Assembly (NCBI GenBank): GCA_002307235.1
Contig: DBTV01000023.1
Span: 1,357 to 45,829, forward strand
Direction of reading: 5' to 3'
Length of the DNA stretch: 44,473 nt
From: Acidobacteriaceae bacterium UBA1307
GTDB lineage: Bacteria; Acidobacteriota; Terriglobia; Terriglobales; Acidobacteriaceae
Below are positions 34,492 to 42,091 of the stretch, piece after piece. The position numbers and the translations under genes were made by a program. The notes below the pieces were generated by a model. It saw only the letters and a list, made by a program, of their open reading frames with translations. It had not been told where the DNA came from and ran no database searches. Within the stretch, counting starts at the first letter, position 1. Each line of letters starts with the position of its first letter.

Positions 34492-35385
34492 ATGGAACTG
34501 GTGCAGATCGAACCCGTGCGCAAGGCCCCCGCGCCCAAGCCTGACTGGCTCAAGGCGCGCGCTCCGGTGGGCGAAAACTATCACGAGCTGAAGCGGCTGG
34601 CACGTGGACTCGGACTCAACACCGTTTGCGAAAGCGCGCACTGCCCGAACATCGGCGAGTGCTGGCATCATCGCACCGCGACCTTCATGTTGCTTGGCAA
34701 CATCTGCACGCGCCGTTGCGGCTTTTGCGCTGTGCCCAAGGGCAAGCCTGAGCCGATTGATTTCGACGAGCCGCGTCGCGTGGCCGAGGCCGTTGCTCAA
34801 CTCGGACTCGAGTTTGCCGTCATCACCAGCGTCGATCGCGACGATGACCTGATGGGGGGCGCGCGCATCTTCGCCTCGGTCATCGAGGAGATTCGCAAGC
34901 AGGCGCCGGGCTGTCGCGTGGAGGTCCTGATCCCCGATTTTCGCGGCGACCTCGATTGCATCCGCACCGTCGTCGAGGCGCGTCCGGCGATTCTGAATCA
35001 CAACACCGAGACCGTGCCGCGACTCTATCCCTCGGCCCGCGCCGGAGCCCGCTACGAGCGCACGCTGGAACTGTTGCGCTACGCCAAAGAGATTCATCCC
35101 GCCGGCGTCACCAAGTCCGGCGTCATGGTCGGCCTCGGTGAAGAGACGCATGAGATGCTGCAGGTCTTTCGCGATCTGGCCGCCGTCGGCTGCGACATTC
35201 TCACCGTAGGCCAGTACCTGCGCCCCTCGCGCGACCACCTGCCCATGAGCCGGCTCTACACCCCGCACGAGTTCGCGGAACTGAAGGCCGAGGCGCTCAC
35301 CATGGGCTTCAAGCACGTGGAGGCAGGGCCGCTGGTCCGGTCGAGCTATCACGCCCACGAGCAGGCCGCTTCAACCGGGCTCTAG
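34492..35385 (+). CDS. lipA: Lipoyl synthase
   Basis: Radical SAM enzyme that inserts two sulfurs into protein-bound octanoyl chains. The 297-residue product has the auxiliary cluster CESAHCPNIGECW, the radical-SAM cluster CTRRCGFCAV, ITSVDRDD and the C-terminal VRSSYHA with the conserved RSSY. ATG 34492 gives the usual N-terminus (PDWLKARAPVG). The RDDDLMGGA segment differs from the common RDDLxDGGA form. The stop codon overlaps the stop of the opposite-strand PIN toxin gene within CTAG. lpdA and gcvT in this window encode proteins that use lipoyl groups. Confidence 0.97.
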   Translation: MELVQIEPVRKAPAPKPDWLKARAPVGENYHELKRLARGLGLNTVCESAHCPNIGECWHHRTATFMLLGNICTRRCGFCAVPKGKPEPIDFDEPRRVAEAVAQLGLEFAVITSVDRDDDLMGGARIFASVIEEIRKQAPGCRVEVLIPDFRGDLDCIRTVVEARPAILNHNTETVPRLYPSARAGARYERTLELLRYAKEIHPAGVTKSGVMVGLGEETHEMLQVFRDLAAVGCDILTVGQYLRPSRDHLPMSRLYTPHEFAELKAEALTMGFKHVEAGPLVRSSYHAHEQAASTGL

Positions 35386-35786
35386 CTCTCCGCAATGCGC
35401 AGATAGCTGGCTGCCGTAACGATTGGAATCTGCTGGTAGCTGTCCAGTGCCAGCAGATCTTTGTCGCCGGAGACGATGAGAGCGGCTTTGGTGCGCTCCG
35501 CGCATTCCAGCACCATATCGTCGTTCGGGTCGCGGCACACATGCACGGTGCCCGCAATGCGCGCACGCACGGCATGGCGCAAAAGGAAGTCGAGGCGCAG
35601 GCGAATCTGCGCGGGCTCCCAGAAGAATTTTTCTGCGAGTATCCGCTCAATCTCTTCTTCGATTTCGTTGCAAATGGCCAGCGTATTCCATTGCAGAGCG
35701 TGGGCCAGAGAGCGGGTAGGAGCACCTTGCCCGCGCGCAAAGTGCATGGCAGAAACCCATACATTCGTGTCGAAGACGACGATCAT
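35382..35786 (-). CDS. PIN-domain toxin of a type II toxin-antitoxin pair
   Basis: A 134-residue PIN nuclease: VVFDTNVWVSAM carries the first acidic residue, EEEIERIL a second, and RDPNDDMVLECA and VSGDKDLLAL the others, fitting the COG1569 subgroup of putative VapC-like toxins that cut RNA. ATG 35786 immediately follows the TGA of the antitoxin with no gap. It shares the palindrome CTAG (35382-35385) with the lipA stop codon. RNA target unknown. Confidence 0.88.
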   Translation of the reverse strand: MIVVFDTNVWVSAMHFARGQGAPTRSLAHALQWNTLAICNEIEEEIERILAEKFFWEPAQIRLRLDFLLRHAVRARIAGTVHVCRDPNDDMVLECAERTKAALIVSGDKDLLALDSYQQIPIVTAASYLRIAES

Positions 35787-36077
35787 TCAGGCCAGTTTAC
35801 GCTTGGCCTGCTCGCCTTCCATGCGCGTTTCCGCGCGTACCTCATTGATCAACCGGGGAATGTCTTCCACGGTATATGCCCGCGGATTGCGCGTGGAAGC
35901 GTACGTGCCCATGGCCTCAAAGAAGGTACCAACCGATTGTGCCTGATAGGCACGGAAGCACTCGCGCATCAGTTCGCTCATGGTGCGGTTTTGCGCCTGA
36001 GCCATGGCCATGGCCTTTTCTGCCATCTCTGGCGGCATGGAAATGGAAAAGACACGAGAGCGGCGGGATGCGGTCAT
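35787..36077 (-). CDS. Ribbon-helix-helix antitoxin
   Basis: A 96-residue protein whose first ~45 residues form a ribbon-helix-helix: RVFSISMPPEMAEKAMAMAQ followed by MSELMRECFRAY. Such proteins bind DNA as dimers and neutralise their toxin with the C-terminal half, here EDIPRLINEVRAE. ATG 36077 follows AGGAGG by 5 bases. It is the first gene of the pair and likely represses the operon; the ~200-base region up to frr holds the promoters. Confidence 0.85.
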   Translation of the reverse strand: MTASRRSRVFSISMPPEMAEKAMAMAQAQNRTMSELMRECFRAYQAQSVGTFFEAMGTYASTRNPRAYTVEDIPRLINEVRAETRMEGEQAKRKLA

Positions 36078-36289
36078 GGCGGCCTCCTGTAAGAATCTGT
36101 CATTGATTGTCCTACAGATTTACCGCATTATGCAATATTTCTTGCTCCGTTTCGAAAGCGTGCGGTCCCGTTTGGTTTCTGTTGGCAGCGGTAAACTCGC
36201 GGGAGTATCCAACGGATCCGAATCCTCGGAATGGCCGCGAATTTATGTAGAATAGCCGTTGGCAGTCTTGGTCCACGGAGGAACTTCCC

Positions 36290-36877
36290 ATGGCAGCATC
36301 CATCATGGCCGGCATTCCGGCGCTGAAAGAAATCAACAACGACCTGAAGCGGCGCATGGAGCAAGCGGTCGCCGGCTTCCAGGCCAATCTGGCCGCGATT
36401 CGCACCGGCCGCGCCAACGCGCACATGCTCGATCAGGTCAAGGTGGACTACTACGGTACGCCGACGGCCATCAGCCAGATGGCGCAGATCTCCACGCCCG
36501 AGCCGCAGTTGATCGTCGTCGCGCCCTGGGATCCGACCATCCTCAAGGAGATCGAAAAGGCCATCCGCACCTCTGATCTCGGCCTGAACCCCAGCAGCGA
36601 CGGCAAGGTGCTGCGCGTGCCGGTTCCGCCGATGACCGAGGAGCGCCGCCGCGACCTCTGCAAGGGCCTCGGCAAGGTTCTTGAGGAGCATCGCACCACG
36701 GTCCGCAACATCCGTCGCGATGGCAACGACGCCCTCAAGAAGCTCGCGAAGGAAAAGAAGGTCAGCGAGGACGACGAAAAGCGCGCCCTCGAAGAGATCC
36801 AGAAGATGACCGACGCCGAGATCCGTCACCTCGAAGAACTCAGCGCCAAAAAAGAAGCCGAGATCATGCAGATCTAA
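36290..36877 (+). CDS. frr: Ribosome recycling factor
   Basis: With EF-G it splits post-termination ribosomes. The 195-residue product shows LKRRMEQAVAGFQANLAAIRTGRANAHMLD (split here by length; first helix and RTGRA), LVVAPWD-like LIVVAPWDPTILKEIEKAI, LNPSSDGKVLRVPVPPMTEERR and RRDGNDALKK, all in order. ATG 36290 has CGGAGGA upstream at good spacing; ATG 36305 is possible. In many bacteria frr follows rpsB-tsf-pyrH, but here it is separate. Confidence 0.97.
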   Translation: MAASIMAGIPALKEINNDLKRRMEQAVAGFQANLAAIRTGRANAHMLDQVKVDYYGTPTAISQMAQISTPEPQLIVVAPWDPTILKEIEKAIRTSDLGLNPSSDGKVLRVPVPPMTEERRRDLCKGLGKVLEEHRTTVRNIRRDGNDALKKLAKEKKVSEDDEKRALEEIQKMTDAEIRHLEELSAKKEAEIMQI

Positions 36878-36904
36878 GTTTTTCCGGTTTTCCTGGAAGC
36901 ACAA

Positions 36905-36945
36905 AAAATCCCCGCGCCGGTTCGTCCGGTGCGGGGATTTTCTTG
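36905..36945. terminator. Bidirectional terminator between frr and gcvT
   Basis: AAAATCCCCGCGCCGG (36905-36920) pairs with CCGGTGCGGGGATTTT (36926-36941), one G-T pair, loop TTCGT. A- and T-runs at both ends let it act on frr and on the opposite-strand gcvT. Confidence 0.9.
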
Positions 36946-36962
36946 TGGATTTTCATTCGGGC

Positions 36963-38117
36963 TTACTTTTTCTTCGGTCGCTTGTAGAAGGGAATCGGCA
37001 CCTGCTTGGCCTTCAGCTGGCGGCCGCGCACGTCAACGATCACCTCGGCCGCATCGGCGGCGGCGGCATCCACCAGCGCCAGCGCGATGTTCTCCTTCAG
37101 AAAGGGCGCGGGCGAGCCCGACGTTACCGTGCCGATGCTCTCCCCGTTCAACGACAGTACGGAGTAGCCGTCGCGGGCAATGCCGCGCTCGATCATCTGC
37201 AGCGCGATCAGCTTGCGCTTGGGGCCACCGTTGTTCTGCACGGCCACCAGGGCGTCTTTGCCGATAAACGATTCCTTGTCGAGCTTGAGCCAGTGAGTCA
37301 GCCCGGCCTCGAAGACGTTGACCGTCTCGGAGATCTCGTGGCCGTAGAGGCTCATGCCGGCCTCAAGCCGCAGCGTGTTGCGCGCGCCCAGGCCGCAGGG
37401 CCGGATCGCGAACTCCTTGCCCGCTGCAAGCAGCGCATTCCAGACCTTCACCGTGGTCTCTTCGTCCGAGGGCACGTAGACCTCGAAGCCATCCTCGCCC
37501 GAGTAGCCGGTGCGCGCAATCAGCGTGTTTTCAACGCCCGCCACCGTGCCCCAGGTGAAGCGATAGTTCTTGATCGAGGCCAGATCGGCACTGGTCAGCT
37601 TGGCCAGCGTTTCGAGCGCGCGCGGACCCTGCACGGCGATCTGCGAGTACCGCGCCGAGTCATTGCTCAGCCGGAAGCCCGTCCAGCCCGCGAGCTGCTT
37701 TTCGATCCAGGCATAATCCTTGTCCGTGGTGCCAGCGTTGACCACCAGCAGATAATCCTCATCGGCGACGCGGTGCACCAGAATGTCATCGACGAAGGTG
37801 CCCTCGGGGGTCAGCAGCGCCGAGTAGTGCGCCTGCCCGTCGACCAGCTTTGCGGCGTCGTTCATGGTGACGTGTTGCACGGCGGCAAGCGCGCCCGGGC
37901 CCTGCAACCGGATCTCGCCCATGTGGGAAACGTCGAACAGGCCAACGCCGGTGCGCACGGCCAGATGCTCGGCGATCAGGCCGCCACCCGCGCCGGGGTA
38001 CTCGACCGGCATGTCCCAGCCGCCGAAGTCGACCATCTTGGCATTCAGCGCGCGGTGGGTGGCATTCAGCGCAGTTTTCTTGAGGGGAGTCGTGGAAGTT
38101 TCGCTGCTGGCAGACAT
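36963..38117 (-). CDS. gcvT: Aminomethyltransferase (glycine cleavage system T protein)
   Basis: Transfers the aminomethyl group from the lipoylated H protein to tetrahydrofolate. The 384-residue product has NAKMVDFGGWDMPVEY, VGLFDVSHMGEI with the catalytic Asp nearby, YLLVVNAGT, the GY(S)GEDGFE motif (ARTGYSGEDGFEVY), and the C-terminal GxxTSGxxxP as GTVTSGSPAPFL. ATG 38117 is preferred to the longer in-frame start at 38288. It stands alone: gcvH and gcvP are not within the window. Confidence 0.95.
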   Translation of the reverse strand: MSASSETSTTPLKKTALNATHRALNAKMVDFGGWDMPVEYPGAGGGLIAEHLAVRTGVGLFDVSHMGEIRLQGPGALAAVQHVTMNDAAKLVDGQAHYSALLTPEGTFVDDILVHRVADEDYLLVVNAGTTDKDYAWIEKQLAGWTGFRLSNDSARYSQIAVQGPRALETLAKLTSADLASIKNYRFTWGTVAGVENTLIARTGYSGEDGFEVYVPSDEETTVKVWNALLAAGKEFAIRPCGLGARNTLRLEAGMSLYGHEISETVNVFEAGLTHWLKLDKESFIGKDALVAVQNNGGPKRKLIALQMIERGIARDGYSVLSLNGESIGTVTSGSPAPFLKENIALALVDAAAADAAEVIVDVRGRQLKAKQVPIPFYKRPKKK

Positions 38118-38268
38118 GGAAGGGATAAATTCCTTTCTCGTTCTCGAGGGGGAAGATCTTCTTCTTTCACGATAGGGGTGATGTGGGCCGGGGTCAAACG
38201 CCCGCCATGCCAGCGCGTAAGATAAAAGAGGATTTTTTGCGCCGCAGCGGGCGGCTTGAGGGATACAG

Positions 38269-38439
38269 ATGCACCAGATTCGTGGCATATTGATGGTGGC
38301 CGCCGCCGCCGCTGCCTTTTGGAAGGCCTGGATGATTCATCGTGGCACCGGCCTGTGGCTGGCGCTGGCGCTCGGCGTGGTTGCCCTTGCCATGGCCGTG
38401 TGGCACTGTACGCGCAAGCCCGCAACGCCAAAGCGTTAA
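38269..38439 (+). CDS. Small membrane protein (56 residues)
   Basis: A 56-residue product starting MHQIRGILMV, with a run of six Ala and then a membrane segment (GLWLALALGVVALAMAVW) and a short basic tail ending KPATPKR. GAGGG lies 8 bases upstream of ATG 38269. The frame ends in TAA at 38437-38439 and a small hairpin with T-run follows at ~38446-38467. Good ribosome site, membrane helix and codon use suggest a real gene. Function unknown. Confidence 0.65.
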   Translation: MHQIRGILMVAAAAAAFWKAWMIHRGTGLWLALALGVVALAMAVWHCTRKPATPKR

Positions 38440-38560
38440 AATAACCTCATTAAAATGAGTTGTTTTTAAAGGACAATCTTCAACCCAAGCGACAATTTGC
38501 CGATACAGGGGTCTATACCATCAGTCCGGACCGATTCGTTCGGAGCGCGGAGGTTCTCCC

Positions 38561-38737
38561 TTGGATTTTGCTTTTTTGAAATCGCAGACCCTTGCCCAGC
38601 TTCATGCCTTTTGGCTCGAATATGTCGGAGATCGCCAGCAAAGCGAGTGGATGCTTGCCGTTCTGGCGGCGACCGGCCTCGTGGTCTGGGGCGTCAGTTG
38701 GTATACGCAACGCGTGCCGCACCGCATCCGCAAATAA
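38561..38737 (+). CDS. Small membrane protein (58 residues, TTG start)
   Basis: A 58-residue product beginning MDFAFLKSQTLAQ, with a membrane helix (MLAVLAATGLVVWGVSWY) at about 31-48 and a basic C-terminus (RVPHRIRK). The TTG start at 38561 is supported by GGAGG at 38549-38553, 7 bases upstream. It follows another tiny membrane gene by 121 bases. Function unknown. Confidence 0.65.
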   Translation: MDFAFLKSQTLAQLHAFWLEYVGDRQQSEWMLAVLAATGLVVWGVSWYTQRVPHRIRK

Positions 38738-38779
38738 TTTTGAATTTTTTACCCGGCAAAAAGATCAAAACGCTGGCTG

Positions 38780-39184
38780 CTACTTTTCCGCCGACCGCCG
38801 GATCGCCCGCCAGAACGAGCTGACGCCCAGATAGAAAAAGAGCGCGATGATGATGGCGCAGAGCACGAAGGTCTGGTGGTCGGGGCCGTGGGCGTAGCTC
38901 ATGCGCGTCTTCCAGAGCGTTGGCGCAAAGACCAGAACCGGCAAAAAGAAAAAGCAGCCCGTCACCTGCAGCCAGACAATGCCCGAGGCGCGGCGTACGT
39001 TGCTCCAGAAGCCGCCCAGTCCCAGCCGCGTGGCATGACCCAGTTGGCGGGCCGTCGGGCGCGGCGTAGGTGCCGTGGGCCGTGCTGTGGCGCTTTGGCC
39101 GCTCGTGGAGAGGGCGCGACTGCCCGCGCGGCTTGCCACGCGCACGCCGATCCCAAGCAGCCGTCCCATGAGGTGAGCTCGCAT
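38780..39184 (-). CDS. Membrane protein of unknown function
   Basis: A 134-residue product. The first ~50 residues are basic and Ala/Pro/Thr-rich; two membrane helices follow at about 68-87 (SGIVWLQVTGCFFFLPVLVFAP) and about 105-121 (FVLCAIIIALFFYLGVSSF), then a basic end (RAIRRSAEK). The N-terminal part may belong to the cytoplasm. ATG 39184 follows CGGA. No family recognised. Divergent from the next gene. Confidence 0.7.
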   Translation of the reverse strand: MRAHLMGRLLGIGVRVASRAGSRALSTSGQSATARPTAPTPRPTARQLGHATRLGLGGFWSNVRRASGIVWLQVTGCFFFLPVLVFAPTLWKTRMSYAHGPDHQTFVLCAIIIALFFYLGVSSFWRAIRRSAEK

Positions 39185-39315
39185 TCCGTTATGATGGTAT
39201 CAGCGATGCCCGCTGCCCGAACGCCTTGCTCTCCTGCGAGGTTGGGGGTAAGGTAGATGCAATCACGCGCCGCCGCGCCGCTCCTTTTCCGCGCAGGCCG
39301 CATCTGGAGGTAGCT

Positions 39316-39657
39316 TTGACAGCTCGTTTGCGCGAACTTATTCAGCAACTGGGAGAGGCTATCCATGAGTCGGTCATCGAGAGCGAGCAGATCGCCGGCG
39401 TCGTTCAGGATATCCGCGAGTACGGCTTTGACGTGCTGCTGATGCTCGAAGCCACCATTGGCCTCAACGAGGTCGAAAAAGACAGCGAGCCCGATTCCGA
39501 AGACGAGGAAAAAGCCTCGCCGACAGAGTTTACCTCGAACGATCTGAGCTTTCTGCGCTCTCTGCGCATCTCGATCGAAGGCGAGGAGAAGGCCGAGCTT
39601 CCCGAGTCCACTTCCAGCGACAAGCCGGAGAACCCCGCCGCATCGAAGGGCGAATAG
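39316..39657 (+). CDS. Conserved-looking acidic protein of unknown function
   Basis: A 113-residue, soluble, acidic product with a probable helical N-terminal half (TARLRELIQQLGEAIHESVIESEQIAGVV... DVLLMLEATIGL) and a disordered, Asp/Glu/Ser-rich C-terminal half. TTG 39316 is preferred because CTGGAGG precedes it by 5 bases; a longer frame from 39226 overlaps promoter-like DNA and adds an Arg/Pro-rich segment that looks untranslated. Function unknown. Confidence 0.65.
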   Translation: MTARLRELIQQLGEAIHESVIESEQIAGVVQDIREYGFDVLLMLEATIGLNEVEKDSEPDSEDEEKASPTEFTSNDLSFLRSLRISIEGEEKAELPESTSSDKPENPAASKGE

Positions 39658-39778
39658 TTTTTTTCACTGCGCCGACAATCTTTCTGCGCACGGCTTCCAA
39701 TACGTCTTCCACTCGAAAAACGCTGCCTTGACAGCACTCCGTGTGTCGCATTCCGGTGACATTTTTCTTTAGGAAAGC

Positions 39779-39961
39779 TCCACGCCGTCTTGGGCGTGGG
39801 CTGTGGTTGGAGGGAGCAGGGGCATTCATGCCCCTGAAATCCCGTGCCACAAGAACCGGCTTTAGCCGCGGCCCTCTCCTGCGAACCGACGAAAGGCCCG
39901 TGCCTGAAGGCCCCAAGTTTCGGGCGTCTGCTTCAGGGCCATGAATGCCCCTGCTCCCTCC
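39779..39961. repeat. Palindromic repeat element A (REP/BIME-like)
   Basis: A 30-base inverted repeat (39809-39838 and 39932-39961, one mismatch; the arms hold GGAGGGAGCAGGGGCATT) encloses ~90 bases including ACCGGCTTTAGCCGCGG and GCCTGAAGGCC. A separate hairpin CCACGCC/GGCGTGG lies just before at 39780-39799. The inner GGCTTTAGCCGC is shared with element B near the right end. Non-coding; similar in form to bacterial REP/BIME or MITE-like elements. Confidence 0.75.
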
Positions 39962-40045
39962 GGAACAATCCCGCGAAGAAAACGGCAGGCGATGTTCCGG
40001 TTCATCCACAATGGACCGAAGAACGACGGCGGGGGACTCCAAAAC

Positions 40046-40082
40046 AACAACGGCCAACCGGATCTCCCGGTTGGCCGCTGTC
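40046..40082 (-). terminator. Intrinsic terminator of aspS
   Basis: CGGCCAACCGG and CCGGTTGGCCG (40051-40077) form an 11-bp stem with a short loop; on the minus strand TTGTTGTTTT follows. Confidence 0.85.
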
Positions 40083-40123
40083 ATTTGAAAAACATTCGCC
40101 GGACGCGCAGTCCCGCGCAGTTC

Positions 40124-42001
40124 CTAGCTTTTCAGGGCCACTTTCAGGTGCAGTTCCTTGAGCTGCTCGTCGGAGACCGTCGTCGGAGCCTCGGCCATCA
40201 CGTCGACAGCCTTGGCCGTCTTCGGGAAGGCGATGACCTCGCGCAGACTCGGCGCGCCGGCCAGCAGCATCACGATGCGGTCCAGGCCGAGCGCGATGCC
40301 TCCATGCGGCGGAGCACCGAACTCGAGCGCCTCAAGGAAGAAGCCGAAGCGAAGCTTTGCCTCTTCCTCGCTGATGCCCAAAGAGTCAAAAATTACCTTC
40401 TGCACGTCTTTGCGATGGATGCGCATCGAGCCAGAACCGAGCTCAAGTCCATTCATGGCAAGGTCATAGCAGTCGGCGCGGACACTCGCCGGGTCGCTCA
40501 CCAAGTTCGGCATGTCGGCCTCGTAGGGCGCCGTGAACGGGTGGTGCGCCGGCATCCACTTCGAGGTCGCCACGTCGTACTCGAACATCGGGAAGTCGAC
40601 GATCCAGACCGGCTGGAAGGCCTTCGATCCATCCACCAGCGCGTTCTTCGTGGCCGAGCGGGCGGCAACCACCGTCTCTTCGGTCAGCTTGAAGGCGCCA
40701 TGGCGCTCGGCGTACTTTTTGGCCAGCTCCGAGCGGAAGTTGCCCGCGGCCATGTAGATGTTGATCTCGCGCTCGCTCAGCCGGCCCGGGAACTTGGTGT
40801 CGCTGGCCTTGACCGGATGCGCCGGATCGCCCGCCACGACGATCACGAAGTCGCCCTCGCCGGCTTCCACCAGCGTGCGGACCTTCGCGGCCTGATCGGC
40901 AAAGCCCTTGGCCAGACGCTTGAAGTCGTCGATGAACTTGGCGCCCTTCTTCAGGTCGAACTGCGGATGGTTCTCCTCGCGCTCCTTGCGGCTCAGCTCG
41001 CCGACATTGGGAATGCGGAAGGCGACCACCGGCAGGGCCGGGTCGATCTGCAGCTTGGCCAGGTCCTCATCCGAGAAGGCCGGGCGCACGTCAACCAGAC
41101 CGGGCAGGCGGAGGTCCGGCTTGTCGGTGCCGTACTGGCGGATCGACTCGTCATAGGTGATGCGCGGGAAGGGCGTCGGCAGCGTGACGCCCGCGGCGGC
41201 AAAGCCCGCCGAGAGAAACTTTTCGGCGACCTCGAAGACGTCCTCGCGGTGCGGGAAGCTCATCTCGAGATCGATCTGCGTGAACTCGAGCTGGCGGTCG
41301 GCGCGCAGGTCCTCATCGCGGAAGCAACGCGCCACCTGGAAGTAGCGGTCGAAGCCGGAGATCATCAGAATCTGCTTGAACAGTTGCGGTGACTGCGGCA
41401 GGGCGAAGAACTCGCCGGCATGCACGCGGCTCGGCACCAGAAAATCGCGCGCGCCCTCGGGGGTCGACTTGCACAGAATCGGCGTCTCGATCTCGAGGAA
41501 ACCCTCGCCGCTCAGGCTTTCGCGGATGGCCATCGTGATCTGATGGCGGAGCCGGAAGTTGCGCTGCATCTCTTCGCGGCGCAGGTCGACGTAGCGATAC
41601 TTGAGCCGCAGCTCCTCGTTCTGAATCGCCTCTTCGGCCGGTGAAAACGGGGCCAGGCGCGTGTCGTTGAGGATGCGCAGCTCGGTGGCTTCGATCTCGA
41701 TCTCGCCGGTCGCCATATTCGGATTGATGGCGTCCTTGTCGCGCAGCCGCACCTTGCCGACCGCCGCGACCACATACTCGGGCCGCACCTGCTCGCCCTT
41801 GGCATGGCCCTCGGGCACCAGATCGTGATCAAGCACGACCTGCGCAATGCCGCTGCGATCCCTGACGTCCAAAAAGATCAGATTGCCGTGATCGCGCCGC
41901 CGGTTGACCCAGCCCATCAATACGACCTGCTTGCCGGCGTCGGCCGCGCGCAGTTCGCCACACAGATGCGTCCGCTTCAGATTGCCTAAGAAATCGAGCA
42001 C
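40124..42001 (-). CDS. aspS: Aspartyl-tRNA synthetase (bacterial type, probably non-discriminating)
   Basis: A 625-residue class IIb synthetase of bacterial length with anticodon-binding OB domain, catalytic core and GAD insertion. Seen: RTHLCGELRAADAG and GWVNRRRDHG in the OB domain, FLEIETPIL (motif 1), FRDEDLRADRQLEFTQID (motif 2) and GLDRIVMLLAG (motif 3). Residue 38 is His in RRRDHG, the variant found in AspRS that also charges tRNA-Asn, compared with Leu in the discriminating E. coli enzyme. It lies 90 bases after hisS in the same direction and is probably co-transcribed. ATG 42001 begins MLDFLGNLKRTH, as expected. Confidence 0.97.
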   Translation of the reverse strand: MLDFLGNLKRTHLCGELRAADAGKQVVLMGWVNRRRDHGNLIFLDVRDRSGIAQVVLDHDLVPEGHAKGEQVRPEYVVAAVGKVRLRDKDAINPNMATGEIEIEATELRILNDTRLAPFSPAEEAIQNEELRLKYRYVDLRREEMQRNFRLRHQITMAIRESLSGEGFLEIETPILCKSTPEGARDFLVPSRVHAGEFFALPQSPQLFKQILMISGFDRYFQVARCFRDEDLRADRQLEFTQIDLEMSFPHREDVFEVAEKFLSAGFAAAGVTLPTPFPRITYDESIRQYGTDKPDLRLPGLVDVRPAFSDEDLAKLQIDPALPVVAFRIPNVGELSRKEREENHPQFDLKKGAKFIDDFKRLAKGFADQAAKVRTLVEAGEGDFVIVVAGDPAHPVKASDTKFPGRLSEREINIYMAAGNFRSELAKKYAERHGAFKLTEETVVAARSATKNALVDGSKAFQPVWIVDFPMFEYDVATSKWMPAHHPFTAPYEADMPNLVSDPASVRADCYDLAMNGLELGSGSMRIHRKDVQKVIFDSLGISEEEAKLRFGFFLEALEFGAPPHGGIALGLDRIVMLLAGAPSLREVIAFPKTAKAVDVMAEAPTTVSDEQLKELHLKVALKS

Positions 42002-42091
42002 TGCCTCTTGTCCTTTTGCGATTCGCCCGAAGATGCGACGCGCCGAACCGGCCCTTGCCGCCGGTTCGACACCTACACCAGTCCGGGACGG

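Noticed and set aside
36945..38225. 426-codon plus-strand open frame
   Set aside because: It lies opposite gcvT and has His/Arg/Gly-rich composition with no family motif; it results from high GC in the true gene.
39941..41392. 483-codon plus-strand open frame
   Set aside because: Antisense shadow of aspS.
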